Source: SYFY01 sp041752315 | Lineage (GTDB): Bacteria; Pseudomonadota; Gammaproteobacteria; Pseudomonadales; Azotimanducaceae | DNA length: 64,000 bases | Assembly: GCA_041752315.1 (NCBI GenBank) | Contig: JBGSHJ010000049.1 | Span: 185,688-249,687 of the forward strand | Direction of reading: 5' to 3' | Part shown: positions 49,906 to 58,845 of the stretch, piece by piece | Numbering within the stretch: position 1 is the first letter of the stretch | Layout: every line of letters begins with the position of its first letter | Made by a program: the position numbers and the translations under genes | Notes under the pieces: model-generated | What the model was told of the DNA's origin: nothing | The model's database searches: none | Seen by the model: the letters and a program-made list of their open reading frames with translations, nothing else

Positions 49906-50919
49906 ATGGCCTCAACGACCATCAATCGCCAGTTCCTGCTCGCCGCCCGACCGAAGGGCATGGTCAGGGAATCCGACCTGAAGTATTCGGAAACCACCGT
50001 TCCCGAGCCAGGGCCGGGTGAAGTCCTGGTCCGGACGACGCACATATCCCTCGATCCTTCCATGCGCGGTCAGATGGAAAATCGGGCTGACTACGTGGCA
50101 CCCCTGCAGATCGGCGAGGTGATGCGAGCCGGCAGCGCCGCCGAAGTCATCAGGTCAAACCACCCCGACTATCCGGTCGGTACATTGGTGTCCGGCAGCT
50201 TCGGCATGCAGGATTACTGCGTGGTGAATGGTCGGAACCCGCCCATGCGGGTCTTTCCTGCCGGAGTCGACCCGGTGATGGCGCTGGGTGTGCTGGGTGG
50301 CACAGGGATGACCGCGTACTTCGGATTGCTGGAACTTGGCCAGCCGAAGGCAGGCGATGTCGTGGTGATCTCCGGCGCCGCAGGTGCGACCGGCAGCATC
50401 GCTGGCCAGATTGCCCGGATCAAAGGGTGTCGCGTCATTGGCATGGCGGGTTCGCCGGAAAAGTGCCGCTGGCTGATGGACGATCTTGGTTTTGACGCCG
50501 CCATCAACTACAAGACGCAGAACGTTGGCGAAGAGCTGGATCGACTCTGCCCCAAGGGCATCAACATCTACTTCGACAATGTCGGCGGCGAGATTCTCGA
50601 TGCCTGTCTGGCCCGCATAGCCATGAATGCCCGGGTGGTCATCTGCGGTGGAATTTCACGTTACAACGCAACCGGTCCCATTCCCGGCCCCCGGAACTAT
50701 TTCAACCTCGTGTACCGCCGCGCTCGCATGGAAGGCTTCATAGTCATCGACTATGCAAACCGGTTCGATGAAGCCAGCAAGGAAATGAAACACTGGATCG
50801 ACGCCGGTCTCATCAAGCACCAGGCGACGGTGATCGAAGGATTCAGGTCATTGCCAAGAGCACTGGTCCAGCTGTTCGAGGGTGTGAACACCGGCAAGTT
50901 GATGGTTCGCACGGACTGA
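49906..50919 (+). CDS. NADP-dependent MDR oxidoreductase (CurA/leukotriene B4 dehydrogenase-like)
   Basis: A 337-residue zinc-free medium-chain reductase. It has NRQFLLAARPKGMVRESDLKYSETTVPEPGPGEVLVRTTHISLDPSMRGQM, the usual CurA start, then VVVISGAAGATGSIAGQIARIKGCRVIGMAGSPEKCRWLMDDLGFDAAINYKTQNV for NADPH binding. It ends LPRALVQLFEGVNTGKLMVR. Such enzymes reduce the double bond of enones. AAGGAG lies 8 bases before the ATG. It is divergent from the Rieske oxygenase across 187 bp, which suggests shared control. A 12-bp tandem repeat follows its stop. Confidence 0.92.
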   Translation: MASTTINRQFLLAARPKGMVRESDLKYSETTVPEPGPGEVLVRTTHISLDPSMRGQMENRADYVAPLQIGEVMRAGSAAEVIRSNHPDYPVGTLVSGSFGMQDYCVVNGRNPPMRVFPAGVDPVMALGVLGGTGMTAYFGLLELGQPKAGDVVVISGAAGATGSIAGQIARIKGCRVIGMAGSPEKCRWLMDDLGFDAAINYKTQNVGEELDRLCPKGINIYFDNVGGEILDACLARIAMNARVVICGGISRYNATGPIPGPRNYFNLVYRRARMEGFIVIDYANRFDEASKEMKHWIDAGLIKHQATVIEGFRSLPRALVQLFEGVNTGKLMVRTD

Positions 50920-50931
50920 ACGCCCCCCTCT

Positions 50932-50979
50932 GACAGGAAAGGTGACAGGAAAGGTGACAGGAAGTGTGACAGGCACCGT
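50932..50979. repeat. Tandem repeat, four 12-bp units
   Basis: Four contiguous 12-mers: GACAGGAAAGGT twice, then GACAGGAAGTGT and GACAGGCACCGT. The first two are identical and the others drift. It lies 12 bases after the MDR stop in the convergent gap. Similar GACAGG-type short repeats are intergenic elements in many gammaproteobacteria; function unknown. Confidence 0.75.
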
Positions 50980-51010
50980 CGAGCGTTGGCCCTGGGCGTC
51001 ATCGGCGGCG

Positions 51011-52996
51011 TCAGCGTCGCCCCTCGGCCGAGGCGGCGAGGGGCATGACAAACTCATAACGCATTTTCAGCCTGCCGCTGAACCGTTGACGTATGACGAT
51101 CGTGGTGGTCGGTGTCTTGTGATGGTATCCCGCACTGAACCACCCCAGCTGCGCGTGTTCATCACCCCGATACACCTCGACCCCTGCTCCTTCCGGCAGA
51201 CCAATGGTCAGCGATTGACCGGCACGGCTTGCACTGACCATGGACCCGGCCACCGTCACCTGACATTCGGGATGAAAGTGAAACCCGCCCGCGTATTCGT
51301 GTTCGGCCGCTGAAGCGAGATCATCCTCGATGTGCAGCGAACGTCGTGACTTGTCCAGACAGTAACTGCGTTCGACCAGGACGGGATCTGGCAACGCCTG
51401 ATAACCATCATGTGTCCCGCGGAAGAAGGTCAGCGTCGGGTCATCTTCCCAGGCCATGCAAGTGGCCGTCGTCTGACGTCCCCAGAGGAAAGCACCCAGC
51501 AGTTCGCTCTGATTCAGATCATCGATACAAACCGTGTTGTGGGCGCGGGTATGTCGGAATGCATCGCGCCACTTCGGCTGGGTGAAATAGTCGAAGGTGC
51601 CCGGATCAACCAGCATCTGCAGACCGCCCAGGCGCAGTGTGAATGCCAACGCATCCGCGTGTCCGTGCGCCGCAATGCTGCCATAACCCAGAGGCGCACA
51701 ATCGATGTGCACACTGATGCGATCGTTGGCGCGCCCGCACTGCATCAGATAGTGTCCGGTCTCGACAAATGCCCTGGAAACAAGCTCGCCGGAGGGTTGG
51801 CTGTCAGATTCATCTGACGTCGACTCCAGCAACCCGGCGTCGCAGAGCCAGAATGCGGCTTCCGAAGTCGATGCGCGGCTACCTTCGAACAGTACGGCTG
51901 CCAGTGCCGGTATGGCCTGCACGTCATGGGCGCCATCGCCCAGATCGAGTACATAGCCATCATCCTTGTCCCCGTAAAAAGGCAGTTCGGCGCCACCTTC
52001 GCCAAACGCCTCCAGATACGCATACGCAGCCTTGAGTCGGTCCATGTAGGCAGCCGGCATGGCCACGCCGGCCCGTTCAGCGAGCAACGCACCGAGGGTA
52101 AAAAACTGGATGCTGAAAAACTGATACCCAAGGGCCTGCTCGCGAGTCCCGCCATCGGCATGGAACTGCCGGTCCATTTCCTCGATCAGGATCTGTCTGG
52201 CAAAATCACGCAGCTCCGCGGCTTTTGGCAGTTGTGGCAACCAGATCGTTGCAACAAATACGCCGGAAGCTTCGCCAACCAGATGATTGTTCGCCGAACT
52301 GCCGCGCGAAAATTTGCGCGCAAGATCCCAGACGTGCTGATGGATGGCTGCATGGACACGCTGCCACAATCCTTCATCACAAGGATGTCCACGCACCAGG
52401 TCAAGGGCCCAGACCCAGTTGATGAGGCGTACTCCGAGTTCCAGCGGGCTCTTCCAGTTCATGCCATGACCAAAGGGGTTGGCATCGAGCCAGCTATCCA
52501 GAACCGCCCAGACCCCGTCAGCGTAACGGGGGTCACGAGTCACGTGCCAGGCTCTCGCCAGAACCACCAGTTGATGGTGCCTGTTTGGCTCCCAGACTTC
52601 CTTGCAATCACCGGACACCTGCGCATTCCGGTAATCCACCAGCGGACACATGGCGCGCGGCGAGGCCAGCCCCTGATTCCAGTCGCGGTGCCAATCCATC
52701 GTTCCGCCCAGGTGCAGATCATCGTGCTGAAAGTAGCTCAGCCGGTTGCCGAGAATCCGCTCGGCCCTCGCCACAAGCATCGTGCGCCGCGTCAAGGGCA
52801 GATTGACCTGCGAAGGGCGCAGACCGACGCCCGGGACAAACTGATCCCAGCCCACCGCAGCCGGCAACTTCGGGAACACACCCAGAGGTAACCGGATCAG
52901 GTCAGACGCCTCACGGGCTGCACCACGCACGCGCCAGAGTATTTCTGCCGCGCCCATGCGTCGCAAACGGTGATAATACCAATCCAGGCTCTGCAC
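51011..52996 (-). CDS. Heparinase II/III family polysaccharide lyase-like protein
   Basis: A 661-residue enzyme. The N-terminal (alpha/alpha) toroid region has DWHRDWNQGLASPRAMCPLVDYRNAQVSGDCKEVWEPNRHHQLVVLARAWHVTRDPRYADGVWAVLDSWLDANPFGHGMNWKSPLELGVRLINWVWALDL and SANNHLVGEASGVFVATIWLP. The C-terminal heparinase domain carries SIAAHGHADALAFTLRLGGLQMLVDPGTFDYFTQPKWRDAFRHTRAHNTVCIDDLNQSE. Members degrade uronate-containing polysaccharides or work in exopolysaccharide assembly. No signal peptide is obvious, which favours the biosynthetic cytosolic or periplasmic-accessory class. It is not in a polysaccharide operon; 154 bases upstream is a ThuA gene on the same strand. Confidence 0.92.
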   Translation of the reverse strand: MQSLDWYYHRLRRMGAAEILWRVRGAAREASDLIRLPLGVFPKLPAAVGWDQFVPGVGLRPSQVNLPLTRRTMLVARAERILGNRLSYFQHDDLHLGGTMDWHRDWNQGLASPRAMCPLVDYRNAQVSGDCKEVWEPNRHHQLVVLARAWHVTRDPRYADGVWAVLDSWLDANPFGHGMNWKSPLELGVRLINWVWALDLVRGHPCDEGLWQRVHAAIHQHVWDLARKFSRGSSANNHLVGEASGVFVATIWLPQLPKAAELRDFARQILIEEMDRQFHADGGTREQALGYQFFSIQFFTLGALLAERAGVAMPAAYMDRLKAAYAYLEAFGEGGAELPFYGDKDDGYVLDLGDGAHDVQAIPALAAVLFEGSRASTSEAAFWLCDAGLLESTSDESDSQPSGELVSRAFVETGHYLMQCGRANDRISVHIDCAPLGYGSIAAHGHADALAFTLRLGGLQMLVDPGTFDYFTQPKWRDAFRHTRAHNTVCIDDLNQSELLGAFLWGRQTTATCMAWEDDPTLTFFRGTHDGYQALPDPVLVERSYCLDKSRRSLHIEDDLASAAEHEYAGGFHFHPECQVTVAGSMVSASRAGQSLTIGLPEGAGVEVYRGDEHAQLGWFSAGYHHKTPTTTIVIRQRFSGRLKMRYEFVMPLAASAEGRR

Positions 52997-53150
52997 TCTT
53001 GTCCCTTCAGGCCCGTTTTCCTGGGCGTTTCGCCGACAGACGGGGTTCCCGCACAGATTCTAATGTGCTGGCGGAAACCTGTTTGCGAACTGCTCTGCGT
53101 CCCGATGTGCCAACGCCGTGATGCGCTACCGGTTCTGCACAACCCGGGTG

Positions 53151-53930
53151 TCAGACCGTCCGGTCTGCCACCCAGTGAATCGCATTCTTCAGCAGTTGCC
53201 GGAAGTGTTCATTGGCATATGCCAGCGGATCGTCTCCACATTGCAGGTAGACGATCCGGCTTTTACCCAGGGTCCGGGTCCAGCCAATCAGGTTGGTGCC
53301 GGGGTCATGCCGCCAACCGTCGTTGTTGAACATCTTCTGCTCGGCCACCGCCTTTGTTGCCGAGTAGAAGTTGTCCTGCGTGAAAACGTAGTCACTTCGG
53401 AGCAATGGCTGTATGTCGTCCTCAAATACTTCGAACAGATACAACTCGTCGGTAATCGAAAATGATCGGGGAACACCTGCGGTGACCGGGTGATCGGATA
53501 CCACCTGGACATTGTGCGTGACACGATGCCGATATCCCGAATCCTGCCGGGGCAATCCGCGCAGCGACGCTGGCATGTACAGGAAACGACCGCCGAGAAT
53601 GTCCGCATAACCTTCCCAGGCAGGCCAACCGGCAATGGCGTGGTGCAGGAACACAAAACCGTGCCCGGCTTCGATCAGGGCTTCGAAGTTCTGGCGATAA
53701 CGTGCTGGTGGATCGAGGAAATCAGGAGCCCGGTCGGGTCGAAAACGGATCCCCGGCATGTCGTACATCACGTAGGCGTCATAGACCCCGCCTTCTTCGA
53801 TGGAAAACAGCGCCTGGGCGGCCGGTTGCTCCACCAGCGTATAGTCCACATCCGGCATGTCGTCGAACATCTGGTAGAAGGGTTGCCGCTCATAGGGATG
53901 TCCCTTGGTGACTAACAGGATGTTCCGCAT
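53151..53930 (-). CDS. ThuA domain protein
   Basis: A 259-residue ThuA-like protein. It starts MRNILLVTKGHPYERQPFYQMFDDMPDVDYTLVEQPAAQALFSIEEGGVYDAYVMYDMPGI, has FEALIEAGHGFVFLHHAIAGWPAWEGYADILGGRF with conserved His-His, SFSITDELYLFEVFEDDIQPLLRSDY, and the end GWTRTLGKSRIVYLQCGDDPLAYANEHFRQLLKNAIHWVADR. The last segment matches the GxGRVFYxxxGHxxxxxxxxxFxxLLxxAIxW pattern of the family more closely than its paralogue at 46257-47003. Divergent from a TetR regulator 30 bases away, which is therefore a likely local regulator. Confidence 0.9.
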   Translation of the reverse strand: MRNILLVTKGHPYERQPFYQMFDDMPDVDYTLVEQPAAQALFSIEEGGVYDAYVMYDMPGIRFRPDRAPDFLDPPARYRQNFEALIEAGHGFVFLHHAIAGWPAWEGYADILGGRFLYMPASLRGLPRQDSGYRHRVTHNVQVVSDHPVTAGVPRSFSITDELYLFEVFEDDIQPLLRSDYVFTQDNFYSATKAVAEQKMFNNDGWRHDPGTNLIGWTRTLGKSRIVYLQCGDDPLAYANEHFRQLLKNAIHWVADRTV

Positions 53931-53960
53931 CTAAACTGCCCTCCCCACGTTTATTCACCT

Positions 53961-54650
53961 GTGATCAAAATGTCGAAATCGGAAGCTGTAATACCCGTCA
54001 GCCTGACGTGGCAACAAACCAAGAGTCAGCTGACCCGAACCACCATCCTCGATGCAGCGGTCAGCGTGATCTACGACATGGGCTATGCCAATACGACCAC
54101 CGAAGCGGTGGCCCGGCGGGCCGGAGTCAGCCGTGGCGCGATGCTGCATCACTTTCCGAACCGGCAGCAGCTGATCGAAGCCACGATCCTCCACATCAAC
54201 GAACAGCGCCTGGCGATGTTCGCTCGTGAAGAAGGCGAAGTACAGCGTGGTGCCGAATACACCCGCGTCGAGGAGGGAATCGACGCCATGTGGCGTCAGC
54301 TCAACACACCGGTCTTCATCGTCTTTCAGGAACTGAAGGTTGCAGCGCGTACGGATTCGCAGCTGGCGACGGTACTGGTCCCGGCGCTGAAGGCCTTTGA
54401 CGCACAGTGGCTGGAAGCAAACCGCAGTGTCTTTCCAGACCTCGCCTTGTCGGAATCATTCAGCCGCGCGAATTTCCTGGCGAAGTACATTCTCGAAGGC
54501 ATGGCCGATGAACGAACCATCGACGGTCCGCAACCACCGGTCGACATGATGCTCGACTGGCTGAAGCGTGAATTGCGCAGGAGTTTTGGTGACGTGCTGG
54601 GAACGGTGCCCAGGGCTGCCGCAGAAGCAAAGATCGAAGACACCAAATAG
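53961..54650 (+). CDS. TetR/AcrR family transcriptional regulator
   Basis: A 229-residue one-component regulator. The N-terminal HTH is TRTTILDAAVSVIYDMGYANTTTEAVARRAGVSRGAMLHHFPNRQQLIEATILHI, a clean TetR pattern. The C-terminal ligand-binding helical domain is specific. The start is GTG at 53961; ATG at 53970 is three residues in. The 30-bp gap to the divergent ThuA gene must hold its operator. It may also act on the nearby TonB receptor and P450 genes. Ligand unknown. Confidence 0.92.
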   Translation: MIKMSKSEAVIPVSLTWQQTKSQLTRTTILDAAVSVIYDMGYANTTTEAVARRAGVSRGAMLHHFPNRQQLIEATILHINEQRLAMFAREEGEVQRGAEYTRVEEGIDAMWRQLNTPVFIVFQELKVAARTDSQLATVLVPALKAFDAQWLEANRSVFPDLALSESFSRANFLAKYILEGMADERTIDGPQPPVDMMLDWLKRELRRSFGDVLGTVPRAAAEAKIEDTK

Positions 54651-54653
54651 AAA

Positions 54654-54680
54654 CAGGCGCCCGCAGGCACCTGCTCTTTT
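54654..54680 (+). terminator. Likely terminator after the TetR gene
   Basis: CAGGCGCC, loop CGCA, GGCACCTG gives an 8-bp stem with one mismatch, followed by CTCTTTT. It lies three bases after the TetR stop. Moderate support. Confidence 0.5.
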
Positions 54681-54726
54681 CTCGACAGGACAGGATCCGG
54701 TCTGACACCGGACCCCGCCCAGACCC

Positions 54727-57117
54727 TCAGTGGGCGACGGTCAGCTCGAGCGCATAGGTGCGTGGTGCACCCCAGCCCTGGAAGCCCGTGTTCGGTCCAC
54801 CGGAAGACAGCGTTCTCGAACCATTGCCCAGGAACAGCGCCTGTTCGCGATATTCCTCGTCCGTCAGGTTCTTGCCAAACAATGCCAGCGAAACGAGCGT
54901 ACCTTCGCCGAGGTCCCAATCGTACTGGACCCGGGCATCGAGCAACTGGTAGTTGCCGTCCGATGTACGGAAGCTGGCACCTGCACCGGTGTTGACCAGC
55001 AGGAACTCACCGACCGCGCGGTAACCGACGTTTGCGCTGAACAGGTTGGCACCCAACTGCTTCTCGTAGTTGGCACTGAAGGCAATGTTCCACTCCGGCT
55101 GACGCGAGTCGGAATTGCCGCCAAACTGGCGCAAGGTTCCCGGCGGGCTGCCACCTGCACAACCGTCAATGATTTCACACGGTTTGGTGAAACGTGCATT
55201 GTTGACGTCGATGATGCCACCGTTGATGCCCACCGAAAAACCATCGGTCACGAACAGCTGGGTCTCCAGTTCCCAGCCCTTGACCTTGCTCTCGCCACCA
55301 TTGTTGATGATGGTCGTGGTGCCAGGAATCGAGCCAGGGGGCAGGGGGATGATCGAGCTGAACTGGCCATCGTCACGCTTCAGGATGAAGTAGGACAGGT
55401 TGGCGCGCAGACGGCGTTCGAACCACTCGCTCTTGATGCCCACTTCGATCTGGTCGGCACTTTCAGGATTGAAGGCAGCTTCTTCAGGTGTCCTCGCGGA
55501 ACGGATGGAAAATCCGCCGCTGCGGAATCCTTCCGAATAGCTTGCATAGATCATCGCGGTTTCGCTGATGTCGTAGCTGCCGGACGCCATCATGATGGTG
55601 TCGTCCCAGCTATCGCTGGCCTCGTAGGCGACGCCGGTCGTTTGTGGGAACCCTTCGAAGTTGAATTCCTCTTCGATGCCACGGGTATCAAACGTGCCAT
55701 TTGAAAAATCGAAGTACGAGTTGAACGCCTTTTTCTTGTCCTTGATATAGCGTGCACCGACGCTCAGCTCAAGACCTTCGATCGGACGCACGTTGATCGC
55801 GCCAAACACGGCTTTCGAGGTCTCTTCTTCGCCTGCTTCCTGAATGCTTCGTGCATTCGGGAACTGACAGAGAGCATTGTCGATCGCCGGATTCGGATTG
55901 TTGCGAAGCGTCGGAATGACCGCTGCGCAGGGCACACCCGGTGGCAGGCCAAACGGCACCTGGATCACGTTGTTGGTGCGCTGGTTGAACTCAAGGTCCG
56001 AGTCGAGGTAGTACACACCGGTCATGAAGTCGATGCTCTCGGTGATGTCTCCTTCCAGACGTACTTCCTGGGTGAAGACTTCGAAGTCCTGGTCACGCAG
56101 CGTGTGCAGCTGGGCAAAGGGGGATGCGCCACCGTCGATACCGGCGCCGTCAAAGTCCTGGTTCACCAGATCACGGCCATCGTGGTAACCCGTGATCGAA
56201 TGGACCGAGAACCGGTCAGTCAGGTCCCAGTCCACCCGCAGGCTGAGCTGGTCCACGTCATAAATCGTGGGTTCACGCTTGTCGGCGAGGTTGACAAAGG
56301 GCGTGTCACCGTCAAAACGGGGATCCTGTGGCAGGGTCTGGCTGTCATCCCTGATGTTGTCGTAGGTCAGAATGGCGTCGATGCTGTCGATGGGCGCCCA
56401 GCGCAGAGCCAGATTGTAGGCCTTGTACTCGACGTCACCGGCAGTGACCCCGATGTTTTCGTTGTCATAATAGCCGTCCCGGTCGCGCATGATGCCGCCG
56501 ACCTTGAGCGCCAGCTGGTCATCAACCAGCGGAATGTTGACACGGCCCTTGAAAATCGCCGAGTCGTAGTTGCCCACTTCGATATTGGTCTTGTAACCCC
56601 ATTCGTTGAGCTCTGGACGGGTCCGATTGACGATGATGTTGCCACCAATCGTGTTGCGCCCGTACAGCACACCCTGGGGACCGCGGTTGATTTCAATGCT
56701 CTCGACGTCGAACGCGTCGACCAGCTGACCGGTCGAGGAACCCATCTGGACACCATCGACCACCACACCGACCTGGGGGCTCTGCGTCTTTTCGATATCC
56801 GCATAACCCACGCCGCGGATGAAAATCGCACTGGCGCCTGGGCCAGCGGTGTTCATCCCGACATAGAGGTTTGGCGCCATGCCGTCAAAATCGCGCAGCG
56901 TCTTGGGCTTCAGCGATTCAATGGCGTCTTCGCCAAACACCGTCACGGACAGCGGAACGTCCTGCTGTGATTCTTCCCGACGACGGGAGGTAACGACGAT
57001 TTCTTCGATCGTCCCGGATTCATCACGAGCCGTCGCTTCTTCGGCTTGAGCTACCGGCACCTGGACCAACACGGACAGGGCCATCGCCCCACCGGTCAGG
57101 AAACTCGGAATTCGCAT
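54727..57117 (-). CDS. TonB-dependent outer-membrane receptor
   Basis: A 796-residue outer-membrane transporter. The signal peptide is MRIPSFLTGGAMALSVLVQVPVAQAEE. The plug contains GTIEEIVVTSRRREESQQDVPLSVTVFGEDAIESL (a TonB-box-like IEEIVVT), then AIFIRGVGYADIEKTQSPQVGVVVDGVQMGSSTGQLVDAFDVESIEINRGPQGVLYGRNTIGGNIIVNR. The beta-barrel follows, ending GWGAPRTYALELTVAH. The terminal residue is His instead of the usual Phe. Start ATG at 57117 has GGAG seven bases upstream. It resembles the large receptor class of marine and soil bacteria for hydrophobic or oligomeric ligands; ligand unknown. Divergent from a P450. Confidence 0.95.
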   Translation of the reverse strand: MRIPSFLTGGAMALSVLVQVPVAQAEEATARDESGTIEEIVVTSRRREESQQDVPLSVTVFGEDAIESLKPKTLRDFDGMAPNLYVGMNTAGPGASAIFIRGVGYADIEKTQSPQVGVVVDGVQMGSSTGQLVDAFDVESIEINRGPQGVLYGRNTIGGNIIVNRTRPELNEWGYKTNIEVGNYDSAIFKGRVNIPLVDDQLALKVGGIMRDRDGYYDNENIGVTAGDVEYKAYNLALRWAPIDSIDAILTYDNIRDDSQTLPQDPRFDGDTPFVNLADKREPTIYDVDQLSLRVDWDLTDRFSVHSITGYHDGRDLVNQDFDGAGIDGGASPFAQLHTLRDQDFEVFTQEVRLEGDITESIDFMTGVYYLDSDLEFNQRTNNVIQVPFGLPPGVPCAAVIPTLRNNPNPAIDNALCQFPNARSIQEAGEEETSKAVFGAINVRPIEGLELSVGARYIKDKKKAFNSYFDFSNGTFDTRGIEEEFNFEGFPQTTGVAYEASDSWDDTIMMASGSYDISETAMIYASYSEGFRSGGFSIRSARTPEEAAFNPESADQIEVGIKSEWFERRLRANLSYFILKRDDGQFSSIIPLPPGSIPGTTTIINNGGESKVKGWELETQLFVTDGFSVGINGGIIDVNNARFTKPCEIIDGCAGGSPPGTLRQFGGNSDSRQPEWNIAFSANYEKQLGANLFSANVGYRAVGEFLLVNTGAGASFRTSDGNYQLLDARVQYDWDLGEGTLVSLALFGKNLTDEEYREQALFLGNGSRTLSSGGPNTGFQGWGAPRTYALELTVAH

Positions 57118-57193
57118 ATTTTCTCTCCAATGCGGCCATCGACCGCAACCCTTTAGACACGATGCGTCGGCCGTCTGGCCAAACGCGGGCGTA

Positions 57194-57222
57194 CTTGTAA
57201 TGGATGCACCAACCCGAGTCAA
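57194..57222 (-). promoter_or_regulatory. Putative promoter of the TonB receptor gene
   Basis: On the minus strand, TTGACT (57217-57222), a 17-bp spacer and TACAAG (57194-57199) precede the receptor ATG by 76 bases. The -35 match is 5/6, the -10 4/6. Confidence 0.5.
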
Positions 57223-57235
57223 CCTGTTACAGCCA

Positions 57236-57251
57236 CGAAACAATCATTTCG
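57236..57251. promoter_or_regulatory. Dyad CGAAA-N6-TTTCG in the receptor/P450 divergent region
   Basis: CGAAACAATCATTTCG is a 5-bp perfect dyad around a 6-base centre, located 14 bp upstream of the putative receptor -35. It is near to a GAAAC-N4-GTTTC-type TetR site but with one changed base. Operator status unproven. Confidence 0.3.
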
Positions 57252-57333
57252 CCCGGTTTTTCTGGAACCGCCTTCTTGTCGCCGACCGGTATTGCGGATT
57301 GAATGGCGGCAAACGGCATTCTGGAGTCCTTTC

Positions 57334-58569
57334 ATGACCTCAACACTGGACGGCGAACTGGCCCGCCTGGAAATCCAGGAAGACCCGGTCCCGTTTTATC
57401 GCACATTGCGCGAAGAACCCATTCGCTTCGATGCCAGGCTCGGCTTCTACATCTGTTCAACCTACCGCGAGATGCGCGAGATCCTGCGCAATACGGACGT
57501 CTTTTCCAGCATCGACAGCCAGTCCATGGACAGCCTGCGCACACCGCCGCCGGAAGCGGTTGCCATCCGCCGGCAGATGTTGCAACCGGTGAATACGCTG
57601 GTCACCAACGACCCGCCTGCGCACACGCGAATCCGGAAGATGGTGGACGAACCATTCCGGCCACGCAGCATCGAAGGTCTGCGCCAGCAGATTGAAAACA
57701 CCGTCAGCGAATGCATCGATGCCTTCATCGGCAATGGACGCTGCGAAGTGGTCAGGGACTTCGCGATTCCAATTCCCATTCTCGTGATCGCTGACATGCT
57801 TGGCCTTGATCGTGCGCTTGCGCCGAAGATCAAGGAATGGTCGGACGCTTCTGTCGAACCCCTGGGGATGATGGTCAGCGACGAACGCCTCGTTGTCTGC
57901 GCACGAACCATCAAGGAATTCCAGGACCATCTGATCGCCGAGCTGGAAGCCAGGCAACACAGTCCACGCGACGATCTGCTGACACACCTGGTCAAGGCGC
58001 GCGACGAGTCGGGTCAGGGGTTTTCCATGGCCGAGATGATCTCGCTGACCCAGCAGTTTCTGGTGGCCGGCAATGAAACCACCACCAACGGGATCGCTGC
58101 CGGTATCGCTCTGCTGATCGACCATCCGGCGCAGCAGGCACTGCTGCGCGCAGACCCAGCCCGCTGCATGGTATTTGCCAACGAGGTACTGCGTCTGGAA
58201 TCCCCCGTGCAAGGACTGTTTCGGGTGGTCAGGGCCGATACCGAGATCAGTGGCGTGAAAATGCCAAAAGGATCACGGGTGATGATGCGATTTGCCGCTG
58301 CCAACAGGGACCCGGCCAAATATGACGATGCCGATAAGCTGGATGTCCTGCGCCACAACGCCGGTACCCATGTGGGTTTTGGTGCCGGCATTCACCACTG
58401 CATCGGCGCCAACCTGGCCCGCGAGGAAATGACCCAGGCGTTTCGATTGCTGCTCGAACGTTGCCAGGATCTTGCCTACGTACCCGGCGCCAATGACTTC
58501 AGTCACCACCCATCGATGATCCTGCGGGGTCTGAAAAAGCTGCACGTGTCGTTTGTGGCAGCGCACTGA
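57334..58569 (+). CDS. Cytochrome P450
   Basis: A 411-residue soluble bacterial P450. The I-helix oxygen-binding motif is FLVAGNETTTNGIAAGIALLI, the K-helix ExxR is in NEVLRLESPVQGLFRVVRAD, and the heme-binding loop is HVGFGAGIHHCIGANLAREEM with the thiolate Cys at about 356. It hydroxylates a hydrophobic substrate with electrons from a ferredoxin system, which is not adjacent. The ATG at 57334 has GGAG eight bases upstream; the frame is open to 57292. Divergent from the TonB receptor, so uptake and oxidation of the same compound is plausible. Confidence 0.95.
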   Translation: MTSTLDGELARLEIQEDPVPFYRTLREEPIRFDARLGFYICSTYREMREILRNTDVFSSIDSQSMDSLRTPPPEAVAIRRQMLQPVNTLVTNDPPAHTRIRKMVDEPFRPRSIEGLRQQIENTVSECIDAFIGNGRCEVVRDFAIPIPILVIADMLGLDRALAPKIKEWSDASVEPLGMMVSDERLVVCARTIKEFQDHLIAELEARQHSPRDDLLTHLVKARDESGQGFSMAEMISLTQQFLVAGNETTTNGIAAGIALLIDHPAQQALLRADPARCMVFANEVLRLESPVQGLFRVVRADTEISGVKMPKGSRVMMRFAAANRDPAKYDDADKLDVLRHNAGTHVGFGAGIHHCIGANLAREEMTQAFRLLLERCQDLAYVPGANDFSHHPSMILRGLKKLHVSFVAAH

Positions 58570-58574
58570 AACGC

Positions 58575-58618
58575 TGCACTTCCCGCGGTGGTGCAACGAT
58601 GCCACCGTCCGAAGTGCA
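58575..58618 (+). terminator. Nested stem-loop after the P450 gene
   Basis: Outer TGCACTTC/GAAGTGCA (8 bp) and inner CGGTGG/CCACCG (6 bp) begin 6 bases after the P450 stop. No T-run follows, so it may be a stability or Rho-related stem. Confidence 0.4.
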
Positions 58619-58845
58619 CCATGATTTCCTGGCGACGCCTCGTGCGCGGGGGGAGAAACCCCTCAGCCTGACAGTTGGTTTCCGTGGGCAGTGACTTCAC
58701 GAACGAAAGTTCATCCCGAAGGTGCGACCCGCACTTTTCCGCCCAGATGAGCTTGCGCTCGCTCACGACCAATCAACCCCTTTTGTGGTCGATGGCGGTC
58801 TGGCCTTCCCTGGCCAGGTAAACGGATTGCTTTTTCAGCAGCCTG

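Noticed and set aside
57236..57251. PsrA-like site (GAAAC-N4-GTTTC) upstream of the TonB receptor
   Set aside because: One base differs in the second half-site and no PsrA gene is in view; kept only as a generic dyad.
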